A stretch of 64,000 nucleotides of DNA from Cheiracanthium punctorium (Eukaryota > Arthropoda > Arachnida > Araneae > Cheiracanthiidae): positions 601,001 to 665,000 of the forward strand of contig JAWZYV010010319.1 of the NCBI GenBank assembly GCA_038373885.1, read 5' to 3'. The notes under the pieces were generated by a model. It was not told the DNA's origin. It did not search any database and saw nothing but the letters and a program-made list of their open reading frames with translations. Below, one piece after another: positions 43,391-55,051 of this stretch. Both the position numbers and the translations under genes were made by a program. How positions within the stretch are numbered: the stretch's first letter is position 1; each line of letters begins with the position of its first letter.

Positions 43391-45105
43391 GGTCAAATGA
43401 GTTGCAGACGCGTTTATATGATCGTGTATGCTAGCTTACGATGAGATGCATCGAAAAAATTCTTAAAAGAAAATTTAGGGGTAGTCAAAATCGGACTTTC
43501 GTCGAAATTTGGCATTACTTCGTACAAGGAAGTAAACAACACCATAACAAGGAAGTACAACATTACTTCGTACACTTATACTCCGTACCAGGAAGTAAAA
43601 ATAGGCCTGTCTGTATGGTCTCACGAAACAGCCGAAAAGATTTGTCTCGTTTAGCAAAACCCCTTTATTGTAATGTTCAAAATCTGTCTCGTCTTGCAAA
43701 AAATCGTCTCACACTCATCTCTAGTAAATTTACCGTAAACGTAAAGATCACAAAGATTCTGCTGCATGAATATGTACTATATTTTTTAATGAATATGTAC
43801 TAGTATATAATTGAACATGAATATGTACTGAATATGCACTATATAATTAAGAAATTAGGTTTATGAAAAGATAAAAATTATAAGATAAAGGATTCCCTTA
43901 AAGATAATTATTTGAAAAATTCTTCATCGAGAGTTGAAAACTTTGAAGACTTCTGATTGTTATTATACTTATTGCATTACAGTCGAAAGGAAGTTCTTTA
44001 GTGACCTTGTTCTATTTGTTTGAGTAATTGCCACGCAAATATACTCAGAATTTCTTTCTTTTTTTAATAATGCATGTGAAGTCGAAAGAGCTCATAAAAA
44101 GCAAATAAGATTTCTATGAGAATTTCCCCGGAAATCATATTGATTTTATTTTCTCAAAAAGAAAATCCATATTTCGTTATTAGAAAATTTTTAACAATTC
44201 AAGTATTTTTCTTAAGTAAGTTAGAAATCGGAAACACAAAAATCAATTTAAGATATGGTATTAGATCTGCAAAAGCAATTTCAAAGTTCAACAGCCATAC
44301 ATTGCATGCTTTATAACCCTAACAGCGCAATATAAAAGAGTTTACTTGCATTTTTGAAACAGAAAAGTAAAGAATAAAAATGTTTGCCATTTTTATTCAT
44401 TCATTTTATTATATTTTTTTTAGCGCTATTAAATTCCGCTTTCAAAGTTTTTCCTTCAGTGGAAGGGATAAAGCCTTCCTACTGAATAGAGCTCTTGTCA
44501 GTTATTTATATCACAGGTAGAGGAGAGTGAACTTCCGAATTTTAAAGAAAGTTGCTACAATGCGATCTTGAACCTGCAGGAAGAGTTCATTTTGTTTGTA
44601 AGCAGGGTTGAAGACTGTTGTAGTTCGAAAAAAAAAAAAAAAAAAAAAAACGTGTCGTTTTGGTACATATATACAAATAATCCAACTATGCCAGGACACA
44701 AGAAAATTTTTAAGATGTCTGTAGATCATGGGTGGCCAGCCTTTTTCATATCATGCTCCGATATCTTTCATAGGCGAGTTCAGATGCTCCAATTCAAGCA
44801 CCTTTTTAGCTTCCTTACTTTCAGGGATAGAGCAGTAAAATATAATATGAATAAGGGTAAAATTTAGTTTAGGGGAGTTGAAGTAAAAACGTTGAGTATG
44901 AGATCTCAGGAAGAGGATTCCAGAGTTAATTTTTTCGGATATTTGGTAGGGGATCAAATGCATTCGGTTTTTTATTAGAATGTATTTTGGATTGTGCAAA
45001 TGCTTCCTTTTGGCTTAATGTCACATTATAAGAAATAAACTATTTCCGGAAGCGAAATTATTTCAATAATCTTCAGTCTGTCTCAAAACTATAAATAACC
45101 AAATG
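43391..45105. other. No gene seen; degenerate MITE text
   Basis: 'tttgtctcgtttagcaaa', 'tctgtctcgtcttgcaaaaa' and 'catctctagta' (43645-43728) look like a decayed relative of the MITE at 58547-58676. An A run lies at 44629-44650. Other frames have no domain. Confidence 0.45.
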
Positions 45106-45109
45106 TCCG

Positions 45110-45637
45110 AATTGTCGCCAATCTTGGCGACTTTTTGGTGAAATATTGCCAAGTTTGGCGCCAAAGATAAGTCCTCAAAAGTTAGGTTAGCGAAGGTCTA
45201 CGACCGATACTTCTCGAGATTCCTAGAAAATGCTATAGAAACCAATGGTGAAACATAAAACTCTATATTTCGCATTCTAATTGACCGATTTTGATGCAAA
45301 AAAGCAAAGTTTAACTATTTGACGCGTAGAATACGTATTTTAAACTATTTTAAACCCCAGAACAGCAGGTTGCCCTGAAAATTCGTAACAACACACTTTA
45401 ACGGACGACTGCCTATAGAGCGTTAATGTATTGGTCATCTTTTGAGCTGTCCTATAGAAGAACTATAAAAGCTGCATACACCATTTTCAATAGGGTGCTT
45501 GGTACAGTACCTAGGAACAACATATATCGATTTCGTAGACATCGATACACATTTATGAGAGTTAGAGCACGGACGGACGGACAGACAGACAGACGAACCG
45601 AAATCATAAACACTTTTCAACTTCGTTGGAAAGTGTT
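45110..45637. repeat. Repeat unit ending in a 13-bp hairpin
   Basis: Begins in ggcga-type text (caatcttggcgactttttgg) and holds 'gcgttaatgtattggtcatc' and 'ctatagaagaactataaaag', as in the 42 and 54 kb repeats. A (GGAC)n/(AGAC)n tract follows at 45572-45594. It closes with the stem-loop AACACTTTTCAAC/GTTGGAAAGTGTT at 45609-45637. The 54 kb repeat closes with the same hairpin, so the two are one family. Confidence 0.6.
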
Positions 45638-45640
45638 AAA

Positions 45641-47387
45641 AAATGACTGTGTTTCAAAATTCAGTTGCCCTAGTTTCTTCGTTTGGATACTTTTAAAAAA
45701 TGGCTGAAACAAATAGGACGAATTTTTCAGGAAAATTAATAGCATCTTTAGCGCTAATAATCTTATTAAAAATTTAAAACGTCTTTAAATTTTTTAAAAT
45801 ATTATTTTGATTTTTAAATTTTATTACATATTCGATTAATAAACATTTATGAAAAGATTATGCTTTTTTCTATAAATTTAAATGTCGTCTTTAAATATTT
45901 AAAGACAGTAAAAAAGCATATCACTCTTTAAAAATTACTTGTATGTGAGTTAAATTTCCGACTTTGGGGTTGAACAAATGATGTTTTGTTTTTCAAATAA
46001 AAGGTATCGTGAAGCAAAATGTCTGAAATTTCAGTTTTAATATGTAGCCTTGAAAAATACCTTGATTATAGATACAACAGAAAAATGGAAATTCGACAGT
46101 TAAAGTCGATAGTTTTTTTGAATGATAATTGACAATCAGTGTAGAGTTAAATGGGTCCGTGGAGTTCAATCACCCCCCTCCCGCCACCTGCGTACGCAAA
46201 CAAAAGAAACTTTTATTTCCTTTAATATAATAATAAACTCTATTATATATGTGAATATGAATGGGTGTATCATATTCACATATTATTATATTGACATACT
46301 TGTATCATATTCACATATTATCATATTCACTCACTTGTATCATATTCACATACTTGTATCATATTCGCATATGAAAAATATGATGTTTGATCTACAAAAA
46401 TAATTTTGAAGCTCAACAATCATACATCGCATGTTTTATTACAAGAGAAGTGGAATATATGGGGGGGAAAATGTGTATTTTTGAAATTTAAATGTAGCCA
46501 ATGAAAATGTTTGGTATAATTTTTCAGTTCTATCAAATTCCGTCGCAAAGATTTAATTTTTCTGTATTTTCGATAATTGAGTGTATTATTGTATTAAAAA
46601 TGTCTTTGGTGTGTGTGTGGAAGAAGGGGTTGAGCCCCCCCCCCTCTTCAATATTTTAGAATTTTTTTAAAAGAAGTAATATGTAATACAATCGACAAGC
46701 AAAACACTGTAAAAAAAAAAGAGGAAAAACGAAAATGTGAATGTGCCAGATATTTGAATAGAAAAATTTTGAGATTCTCTACTGTTCTGTATACTTTAAA
46801 TATCTGTGTGTGTGTGTGTGTGTGTGTTTGAGTTATTTTTATAATCATTCTACCATTTACCGAGGAAGCTTATGTTGAGTTTTCAACTTCTCACATCCTT
46901 TTTTTCTGGATGGGAAAACTAGTTCTGTAGTAATTATCGCTTGGCATGTTATTTGTGCGGTAACCTAGTTTAACAAGTGTGAAAATATCAGACAAGATTT
47001 TTGTGCACTACTTTCAGCATCACAAAAGAATTTCAAAATAGTAATCTAGGTTTCGTATGAATAGATTTTTAGAGCTGGCACCAAATCAGATGAGAAAAAA
47101 TATGCTTAGTTTACGCGTTAGTACGTTTCATCTTAACAGCTGACCCTAAATGCCAAATCTTAGGACGCGACGGTATAGACTAAATGTTTGCAAATTTACT
47201 TTACATAAAGAAAATTTTAAAAATGTAACTTCTTTTTATAATAAAGTCCATAAAAAAATAAATGAAGTTGGAAATAAGCCCTTTTTGTAAGCTTCAGACA
47301 GTAAATAAAGTTAGCATTGTGGATGGTGAAAATTTTTTCAGCTGAGAAAGGGCAAACCTTTTGTACTACCTGAAACTATCTTTCTGT

Positions 47388-47390
<3 letters not shown>
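45641..47390. other. No gene seen; minisatellite
   Basis: A minisatellite of 'catattcacatacttgtatc' type units at about 46255-46375, and (GT)n at 46807-46827. Otherwise AT-rich without a domain. Confidence 0.5.
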
Positions 47391-47421
<31 letters not shown>

Positions 47422-47967
47422 ACGGTAAAAGTAATAAACTGGTGATTATATATAATAACCGGTAATTATTCATAATCACCACAAAATATGGCAAACGTGA
47501 TAAATTTTTGAAAATTTATCAAATTAACCGGTTTGTTTGCATAATTCCCAACTCGTAATGGTATATGTGATAAATATCATGACTGATTGGGCCAGTAGAA
47601 TAGAAAGCAGTTTTTTTTTTGTGTAGTTACTACTCTGAAGGATATTTTTTCGTTGGACACTATGGCGTAAGAGACCACGAATTACAATATTTTATATTTT
47701 AAAGTCAAAAAAAGTCAATAAAGTCAATAAATGGTTATTTTAAGTCCCATACACTTATTTAGCCTGAACGAAATTTGAATAAGGGACTTACAGGTGTTTG
47801 AAATGAAAAAAAATACAATTTACACGATATTGTAAAAAATAGTTGCACATAAATAAACAAAATGAAGTTACATATAAAAAACAAACTAAGCCAATATTCA
47901 AGAGAAAAAATACATTTTATCAGATAACGTTAAATGCTATTACTATTAATTTCTAAGTATTTTAAGT

Positions 47968-49822
47968 TTACTTATTTAAACATATTAGACTGTTGTGACA
48001 TTTAGAATTATAAAGTTTGCCAGATTTTTTACATTTGCACTTATCAGACTCGCATTGTCCCTTACAAATACATGCTGATATACTTGACCTCCAGGAAGAG
48101 ATGCCTTTCTAACGCATTCTCGAAATGATATTGCTAGATCTGGAACATCATTAAGCAAAATAAGTTTTTCTTTAGAAATTGTGAATTGATTTCTGGTATA
48201 CAAATGTGAAAGTCTTTCTTGTTTCGTTCCTAACTGATAGAACTCTTTATTTTGAATTTCTAATATCACCGCTAATAAATTTCGGGGATCACTTCTTGCA
48301 CTGTCAACGTCTAGTATTCGTAGATTCATTGTGTCACGAACTTTACCAGCAGGAAATTTAACATTTAAAACCTTCAACATTTTCTTTGCTTGTAATTCTA
48401 AACCTTCTTTAGCACTCATTCTATGTTTTCTTATTTGATCTTGCCCGCATAAAATATCTGTCTGGATTAGAGTGACCGCTTTCTCATTCTCTGAGTCTTA
48501 GAATTAACTTCAGATGGAGGGTCATTTTGAGATAGATCGTTATTGTCCATTTTAGAAACATTTTCTATTTCGCTATTGATGTTTTCGGGAGCATTATTAA
48601 CTGTCTCGATTAATGCCTGAAGCTCTTCTTCAGTTCTAAGATGTTCGATAGAGTCTTCCGGGAAAGAAGTTTTCAAGCCAAATTTTGCAGGCGTCCCAAA
48701 CATTGCTTCATGAGGAGAACACTTGATGCTTTCATGAAACACTCTATTTTTCATAAGTTGCACAAAACGTAACCCTTTGGACCATTTGCTGGTGTGATTG
48801 CTTTCCAACTATGAACTTAGCATATTTTCAATTTCTGGTTTGCACGTTCAACCAAACCTTGAGTCTCTCTCTGCCTAGGTTTTTAGTACACAATTTTCAG
48901 ATCCGGCCACATTGCACAATCTTCTTCTATACGATTTTGTTACTAAACTCACGACCGTTGTTACTTTGCAGTACACTGGGGGCTCCAAATATAGTAAAAA
49001 CATCAATTAGATGATATGCAACCTCTTTTACACGTTTGCTTTTTAGGGCACGCAACTGTACAAACTTCGTCACGTGGTCTTGATAGACAAATATAAACTT
49101 AGTCATTATCTGTTTGCGACTGCATGCCAATTGAGTCCACCTGGCTTCTTGAGTTCATCTCTTGAAAGACCATTGGCCTAACAACAAGTCCTTTCTCAGG
49201 TACCTTGTTTTTTTTGTTTTGTTTTTGTTTTTGTTTTTTTTTTGACAAATTTCACACAAATTTAAGTAAATTATGACTTCTTCGGTAGTAATGTTTTGTA
49301 CTTTTTTTGAAATACTTTTAACATCCTGTTTCTATCACCATGGCCTATTGATAAGTGTACCTCATGAATTATGGTAAAAAGTTCTGCAAAGTACACAGGG
49401 GCGTATCCAAGGGGGGTTAGGGGGGTCATAACCCCCCCATGAGAAATATTTTGCCATACAAAATGTATATTCGTCACTACATTATCACACACACACGTAT
49501 ACATGTATATGACTTGTAGTAGTCGTACCCCCCCATGAAAAATTTCTGGCTACGCCCCTGAAAGTACACGTAAAATCTAACATTGGAGCTGCCTTTACTT
49601 ACGGGAAAGATAAGTGTTTCAACATTGCCTACTTTCATTACATCGTATCTTTTTAGTCTTTGATAATCGTCCAGTTTTTCCCCACTCCTTTTGTTTTTAC
49701 TAATATTCACTTTTTTTTAACAAATCATCATATCTTTCTTTCGGCAGAAAACCACTGTTTGCTTTCTTAGTATCTATAATATTAACTAATTTGGAATTAA
49801 AACACTCAAGCATACGACCCAT
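47968..49822 (-). pseudogene. KRBA2-like integrase (Ginger transposase), multiply broken
   Basis: It starts at an ATG at 49822 (MGRMLECFNSKLVNIIDTKK). Domains in order: N-terminal part to about 49590; an H2C2 zinc-binding part (HEVHLSIGHGDRNRM, then LCEICQKK); an integrase core (VDSIGMQS, KFIFVYQDHVTKFVQLRALK, FGAPSVLQSNNGREF, then GLVERANQ in another frame); WSKGLRFVQLMKNR and SPHEAMFG; a C-terminal domain (DARSDP-like, FYQLGTKQERLSHLY); and a Cys-rich tail (CKGQCESDKCKCKK) readable in a shifted frame near 48040. The second catalytic Asp is N (QSNNGREF). Frame breaks occur near 48070, 48480, 48820 and 49100, and a MITE lies at 49396-49560. The order matches KRAB-A domain-containing protein 2-like proteins, which derive from Ginger integrases. 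Confidence 0.85.
49396..49560. mobile_element. hAT-type MITE, family B, inside the integrase gene
   Basis: CAGGGGCGTATCC...GGCTACGCCCCTG, 165 bp, with the perfect 8-bp duplication AAAGTACA at 49388-49395 and 49561-49568. The integrase reading sense resumes across it. Confidence 0.95.
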
Positions 49823-50134
49823 TATTCAATATTTTATAAAATACGAGAGGCTAGCGAAAAAACGCCTAGATGCAACGAAATGAGAACTACTAGTGAAATC
49901 ACATGGCTGTCACTTCTTGATAGAAGCCAAGCAGTTGTGCAAATTGAACGAATTTTCGTAAAGTTAAGGACATTTATCACATTTACCATTACGAGTTGGT
50001 AATTATGCAAACAAACCGGTTAATTTGATAAATTTTCAAAAATTTATCATATTTACCGAATTTAGTGGTGATTATGCATAATTACTGGTCATTATGCATA
50101 ATCACCGGATTAATCACATTTACCGTAACATATA

Positions 50135-52260
50135 TATATTTTTAATTTGTGTTTTTTTTAACAAAATTTATGATTTATGACCAGCTTCAAATTTGTGCGT
50201 CCTTCGGAAACATACATTTTTGAAAAAACTCAAATTGTATCAAAACTACCACCTCCTATTCCTTCAGATGGTACAGAAAGAAAAGCAGAAATGCTAATTT
50301 TTAAATTTGATTAAGTAAATTTAATATAAAACGTAAAACCATAGGCTAACCTCTAATAAAAGCATTCTGTTTTCATCTTAGGCTATAACAGTCTAATTAA
50401 ATTTATTTTTTCCATTTAAATTTCATATTTATGTCTCCACTAATGTTTATTATAAATGTACATGAAACATATATGCTGAAATTTAAAGTTTTACTCATAT
50501 TATTTGAGTATTTGTGAAGTGTTATTAAGTGTTTCATTGTACCCCGGTGTTTAGGGGTACAATGAAACACTGACAGACATTTACCTTTTGTAATTTTTTA
50601 AATATGAAAAAGCTGTTTACAAACTCAAAATTCTTTTATATTGGGAAAAGAGTAGGTTAAAAGTCCTTTAATTTTATTTTTGTACACGAAATTTGTGAAC
50701 AGGAAAGAAAAAAGAATTCGCAAATTTTGTTTCATTGTACTCTAACTTCCCCTCCTATAATTATGCACACAGGCACATCTGTATATATCTGCTACAAGTG
50801 ACAACTGCAGCAAATTGTATATTAAGTAGGAAAAATCGAAAGATTTCAGAAATGTGGCTCAGCAAAACTGCTAATGTCTCTAAGATGTTGCACTATCCTG
50901 TAAAAGATACATAATATTCAAAAGTTGAGGCATCAAAATAAATCCCCTTTGTGATCTTGTGTGAAAGCGGTATATTTGAACGACAATTTATGAAAAGTAA
51001 TTAAACACACACACACACACACACAAGAACGATTTATTAAAAAAAAAAAGATGCGACATAACATAATATTTAAACAAATCAAACATTTCAGTGATCAAAA
51101 TAAATATTATTATTATTATTTTAACACACGAATTTTTTAGTCGTTAAACGTCGGCGAAACACACACACACACACAAAAAAAGAAAAAAAAACTGGAAGTA
51201 TGAATATCCGAATTACAGTACGAACATTGATGGCAGAAAATGAGCGCAAAGATCAGGAAGGAAAAACTACCTAAGGGTAATGCCCGAAGTGTTACTCATC
51301 ATACTTTTATTCCAAGAAATGCTTCTACCCACCCACTGAAGTTCAGATCTTCGAGGGTGGATCTTTGACAGTAGATCAAGGTATGTTTGTCCCTGATCCA
51401 TAAATCCAAGCAGTATCAAATACTTGTTATTTTTATACAGCCCCCGAGTTTCGTCAAGTCGCAAGACGCTCTGCCAGCACAGTTCCAAAATAAAAGAAGT
51501 CTGCTTGAAATTTCGCCAAGATTTTTTTTTTTTTTCTTTTATGCATTTACGTTTGCGTGTGCGAGTAGAAATAAAAACTTTAAGCATTCTCATGCATTTA
51601 ATATCAAACCAAACAACCAACAACGAGGAATATGTTTAGGTATGTATGGAATAAAATGCAACCATTTAACGAAAATTTTCTTGCGAATATTTACACATTT
51701 ATTACATATATTATGCATATTAATCATTAGTTAAACTTTAAAACTGCCAGTAGAACTTATTCTCTTAACAAAAATAAAGTAAATACTAAAGAAAATATTT
51801 GATAGAATGCTTTTGTTTTAAAGAAATTAGAGTTGTTAGAAAAGAAATTTCCAAAAATTGTCCAAGAAGTCATTTCTCTATGAATAATACAAAAACGAAC
51901 AGATAGACTCATTTATTGACACTACCGCAGGATATATTAACATAGTATTACTTATCTTCAGTCGTAAGGTGCCCGTTAAAAAGATGAATATAACGAAACA
52001 TTTTAATTCAATATTCACGAAATATGTATGAACATATGTATGAAATATGTATTGTGCTTCTTCATTAAAATCCAAAATGTCTTAATCCAAATTCATATCT
52101 TGTGTTCCCATTACATAACTAATACAATTAAAAGATGATACTCCTGTCTAAAAATAAAATAATGCGTGTGTCACGTGAAATTTTCAATTAAAATATTTAA
52201 ATCCTTCATGGTTTAGCGAAAAAGTCTAGTTTCTTTTAATATTGTGAAAAATGCCAAAGT
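50135..52260. other. No gene seen; microsatellites
   Basis: (CA)n at 51004-51025 and 51159-51173, (ATT)n near 51107-51120, and an 'aagtgtttcattgtacccc' inverted pair at 50526-50570. The 118-codon minus frame at 51267-51623 has no domain I recognise. Confidence 0.45.
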
Positions 52261-52263
52261 GTA

Positions 52264-53193
52264 GAGGAGAGGAGGTGATTATGGAATACCATTTACATTT
52301 CTAACTGTAACTTCATAGATTTTTAAATAAAATCCCCCAAAACAGCATGAGTACATGCTATAATGAATCGTAATGAAATGTCAATTGCAAAGAAATACAC
52401 AATTTATTTTGTTGTTATAGAAAAAAATATTTTTAAAAAAAGTTAGGAATGGAGTATAATATGGAATAGTCGGGTAATATGGAATAGATGGTTTAAACCG
52501 ATGAAAAGCAATTTATATTGCTTCATATATAGTTATTTGTTACTATAAAACAAATTTTCATGTTTTGTAGTTTAAATCATTATACTGGAGTCATTTCTGC
52601 TTCGAGTCGATTTAGAAAAGTTGTAGATATAATTTTCTTTCTTTGCTCTGATACAGTCATGGTGAGCCCACAGAGAACAGCTGGATCTTTGAATCCAAAC
52701 TTATCGTCGTTGATCATTAGAGAATTTTTCGTGACAAAAGATGCATTCAGCGTCTTTGTTTTCCGGGTCTTTAGTGGATGACATGAAACCATTTACAATA
52801 TTACCCAGTATTCCATAATACCCGACACGCCATCTCGGAAAACGAACCTTTAAAACTAATTGGCAAAACACTGTCATCTAAAAAACAACCACAGTTCAAC
52901 AAACTACCATTCTCTTAGTGTACATTATGCGTAACATCAATGTTCATGTCATGTGTTTACTGGTAAGTTAAAATGTTTGAAAACTTATCTACAAAAACTC
53001 TTGAAAATCACAAAACATACTTTGTTCTGTAGCGAGTGGTACGGCAACAGAGAGCGGTCAACTCTTACTGCATTGTAAGAAGGGAATCTTTCTTGAGTTG
53101 TTCATGGTATTCCCTTGTGGCAATAGCAACTAACAGAGCCAAAAACTCGGTATTCCATATTTCCCGACTATTCCATAATCACCTCCTCTCCTC
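52264..53193 (-). mobile_element. Second pogo-like element family (930 bp)
   Basis: Perfect 25-bp inverted ends GAGGAGAGGAGGTGATTATG continuing 'gaata', next to TA at 52262-52263 and 53194-53195. Subterminal copies of 'tatggaatagtcggg' lie at 52460-52495, 52807-52828 and 53150-53175. Its only coding trace is a PHD-finger fragment on the minus strand. Text like its left end also appears near 63635-63680. Confidence 0.82.
52590..52779 (-). pseudogene. PHD-type zinc finger remnant of a pogo-like transposase
   Basis: The minus frame reads STKDPENKDAECIFCHEKFS, then a stop, then VWIQRSSCSLWAHHDCIRAK and ENYIYNF in the same frame. The spacing C-x2-C ... W-I-Q-x3-C-S-L-W-A-H-x2-C matches the PHD tail at 34564-34752. 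The third Cys is R (WIQR) and the last pair is lost (YIYNF), with one in-frame TAA, so the finger is dead. The catalytic domain is absent. Confidence 0.7.
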
Positions 53194-53259
53194 TATCATT
53201 TCGAGGAGTAATTTAGAATCGCACAAATTGCAAACTTTGATTTGACATATACTTTGTGT

Positions 53260-53429
53260 CAGTGGCGTAGCCAGAAATTTTTCATGGGGGGGGGGGGTTA
53301 TGACTACTGCAACTCACATATATGTATACGTGTGTGTGATAAGGGATTGAAGAATATACATTTTGTATGGCAAAAAATTCCTCATGGGGTGGTTGTGACC
53401 CCCCTAATCCCCCCTTGGCTAGGCTCCTG
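53260..53429. mobile_element. hAT-type MITE, family B
   Basis: CAGTGGCGTAGCC...GGCTAGGCTCCTG, 170 bp, inverted relative to the 29 and 49 kb copies. Perfect 8-bp duplication CTTTGTGT at 53252-53259 and 53430-53437. It contains a run of twelve G (53284-53295). Confidence 0.93.
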
Positions 53430-53437
53430 CTTTGTGT

Positions 53438-53880
53438 TAAAGGTTATTAATCACATACAATTTTTGATTTATGACGTCAAGCTTTTGAATGCAGTAAAAG
53501 AAATACTGGGTAATTCATTTAGTTCATCCTAATTAATTAATTCAGTTAGTTTTCTAATGAATTATTAATGAAACTTACGACGACATTGAAAGATATATAT
53601 ATATTTTTTTCCTTTACTTAAAACCTTTATGGAAAAAAGTAATTCTACATTAAAAGATGCAATTTGCGTTACTCTTTTGTGTGTGTGTGTGTGTGTGTGA
53701 TTTGTTTTTTTTTCAAAAAATACTAAACAATTCCTTATTGTTCTATAAAATATTTATGCTCTCTCTTGAAAGGCACGTGTGCGTGTGGAGGGGGGGGGGT
53801 TAGTGTGAGCGAGAAAAGGCGTAAGAAGGAAGATAAATCATTACGAATTCATAAGTTATAATACATCTTCCGAAACAACA
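53438..53880. other. No gene seen; (GT)n and G run
   Basis: (GT)n at 53679-53699 and a G9-10 run near 53790. Nothing else was recognised. Confidence 0.5.
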
Positions 53881-54508
53881 ATTTTTTTTAGCTCCACATT
53901 TGGCGATGTATTGTCTTCAAAATTAGCAAGATTTTGGGGATAACCTCTAACAAGCTCTATATTACTTTAGTGTTTTTCTGTCATTTTGAGAGACCCTGTA
54001 AGAAAGTATTAAATGTCGTTTCCATGTTTTAAATGAAGAGTTTGTTGTTATACACATTTATATACTTACTGTATTGCGCTTAAAATGGACTAATGTGTCT
54101 AAATTGCCATAGACATTAATGTTTTCGAATTCCTTTGAGTGCTCATACGGAAGGACTACAAATATACATACACAGTTTTCGACAGTGTTATTTATATATG
54201 AGATTATGAATCACATATATCCAGTTTGTTTTGTTTGAAGTAGACGAATATAGCTAAAAATACGCTTTAAAGAATGATTATCCATAGAATATAACTCATT
54301 GGAATTCTTTTGGCTGCTAATGTAAAAAAGCTATAAATACTACATAATCATTTTCAAGTACATTGTACAGTACATAGGGATAACCTATATAAATTTCGTA
54401 ATAATTGGTGTATATTTATAACAGTTATAGCATGGACAATTAGAACTTTGTTGGGAAGTACTCATGATTTTAATATTTTAAACACTTTCCAACAAAGTTG
54501 AAAGTGTT
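53881..54508. repeat. Repeat ending in a hairpin, same family as 45 kb
   Basis: Begins 'cacatttggcgatgtattgt' and holds two diverged internal units ('ttgagtgctcatacggaagg' near 54145 and 'ttttggctgctaatgtaaaa' near 54308). It closes with AACACTTTCCAAC/GTTGAAAGTGTT at 54481-54508. The internal units and hairpin match the 45 kb repeat. Confidence 0.6.
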
Positions 54509-54510
54509 AA

Positions 54511-55050
54511 AAACTAAAATGTGATCACGATATTTTCCTGGTTGGTATTTCACTGAAGAACATTTCTCTTTTAGAGATGACGTGTTCATTTTAGTAGCCT
54601 TTACAACCGTTGAAGCAAAATCCTTTTTTATATCCGGAACCATTTCTACGAATTAAAATATGAAACACTCACAGAACATTTTACTCAGCGGTATATCATT
54701 TCTTAATTGAAAGAAATAAATAAAAAATACTGTTTTTTCTTATAAGAAAAAGTTGCTTATTATGCGAAGGATTAAAACTCATTTCTTTGGTTCCTGGGCA
54801 CTCATTATTTATAATTCAAAAGCGATTTTAAAACGTTATACCTCCCAAAAATCGTATTCTTTAATTTTGGGGTCAGTTTTCCGTATGTTAGCTATGTAAT
54901 TAAAAAAAAGTGCGCATAGAGTGTTGCCACGCTGAATTTGGCAAAAATTACTCATTTCAGTTAAACAAGTCGTTAATATTTTTTGAAATATTTTAAAGAC
55001 AAATTCAACTATTTGATGTATGAAACTCTGTTTGTTTTTTTAATTAGAAA
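54511..55050. other. No gene seen
   Basis: AT-rich sequence without a recognised feature. Confidence 0.5.
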
Positions 55051-55051
55051 T

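Larger units (their letters stand above)
47418..50130 (-). mobile_element. Ginger-type DNA transposon with long inverted ends, inactive
   Basis: Inverted termini of about 165 bp (47418-47590 against 49965-50130) begin TGTTACGGTAAA on both sides. They share blocks such as 'ataaatttttgaaaatttat' and 'caaattaaccggtttgtttg'. The element ends TGT...ACA and is flanked by TATA on both sides (47414-47417, 50131-50134), compatible with the 4-bp duplication of Ginger elements but ambiguous because it lies in (TA)n. It encloses one broken integrase-type gene and one MITE. Confidence 0.8.

Noticed and set aside
43441..43803. 120-codon plus-strand frame
   Set aside because: It is composed of repeat text (degenerate MITE) and has an antisense open frame. 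No domain.
51267..51734. Overlapping frames of 115-118 codons on opposite strands
   Set aside because: No recognisable domain, they overlap each other, and they include homopolymer (poly-T/poly-K) parts.
53242..53532. 96-codon frame and the similar 'SQKFFMGG' frames near 29.3 and 49.5 kb
   Set aside because: They are translations of the family B hAT MITE, not a conserved protein.
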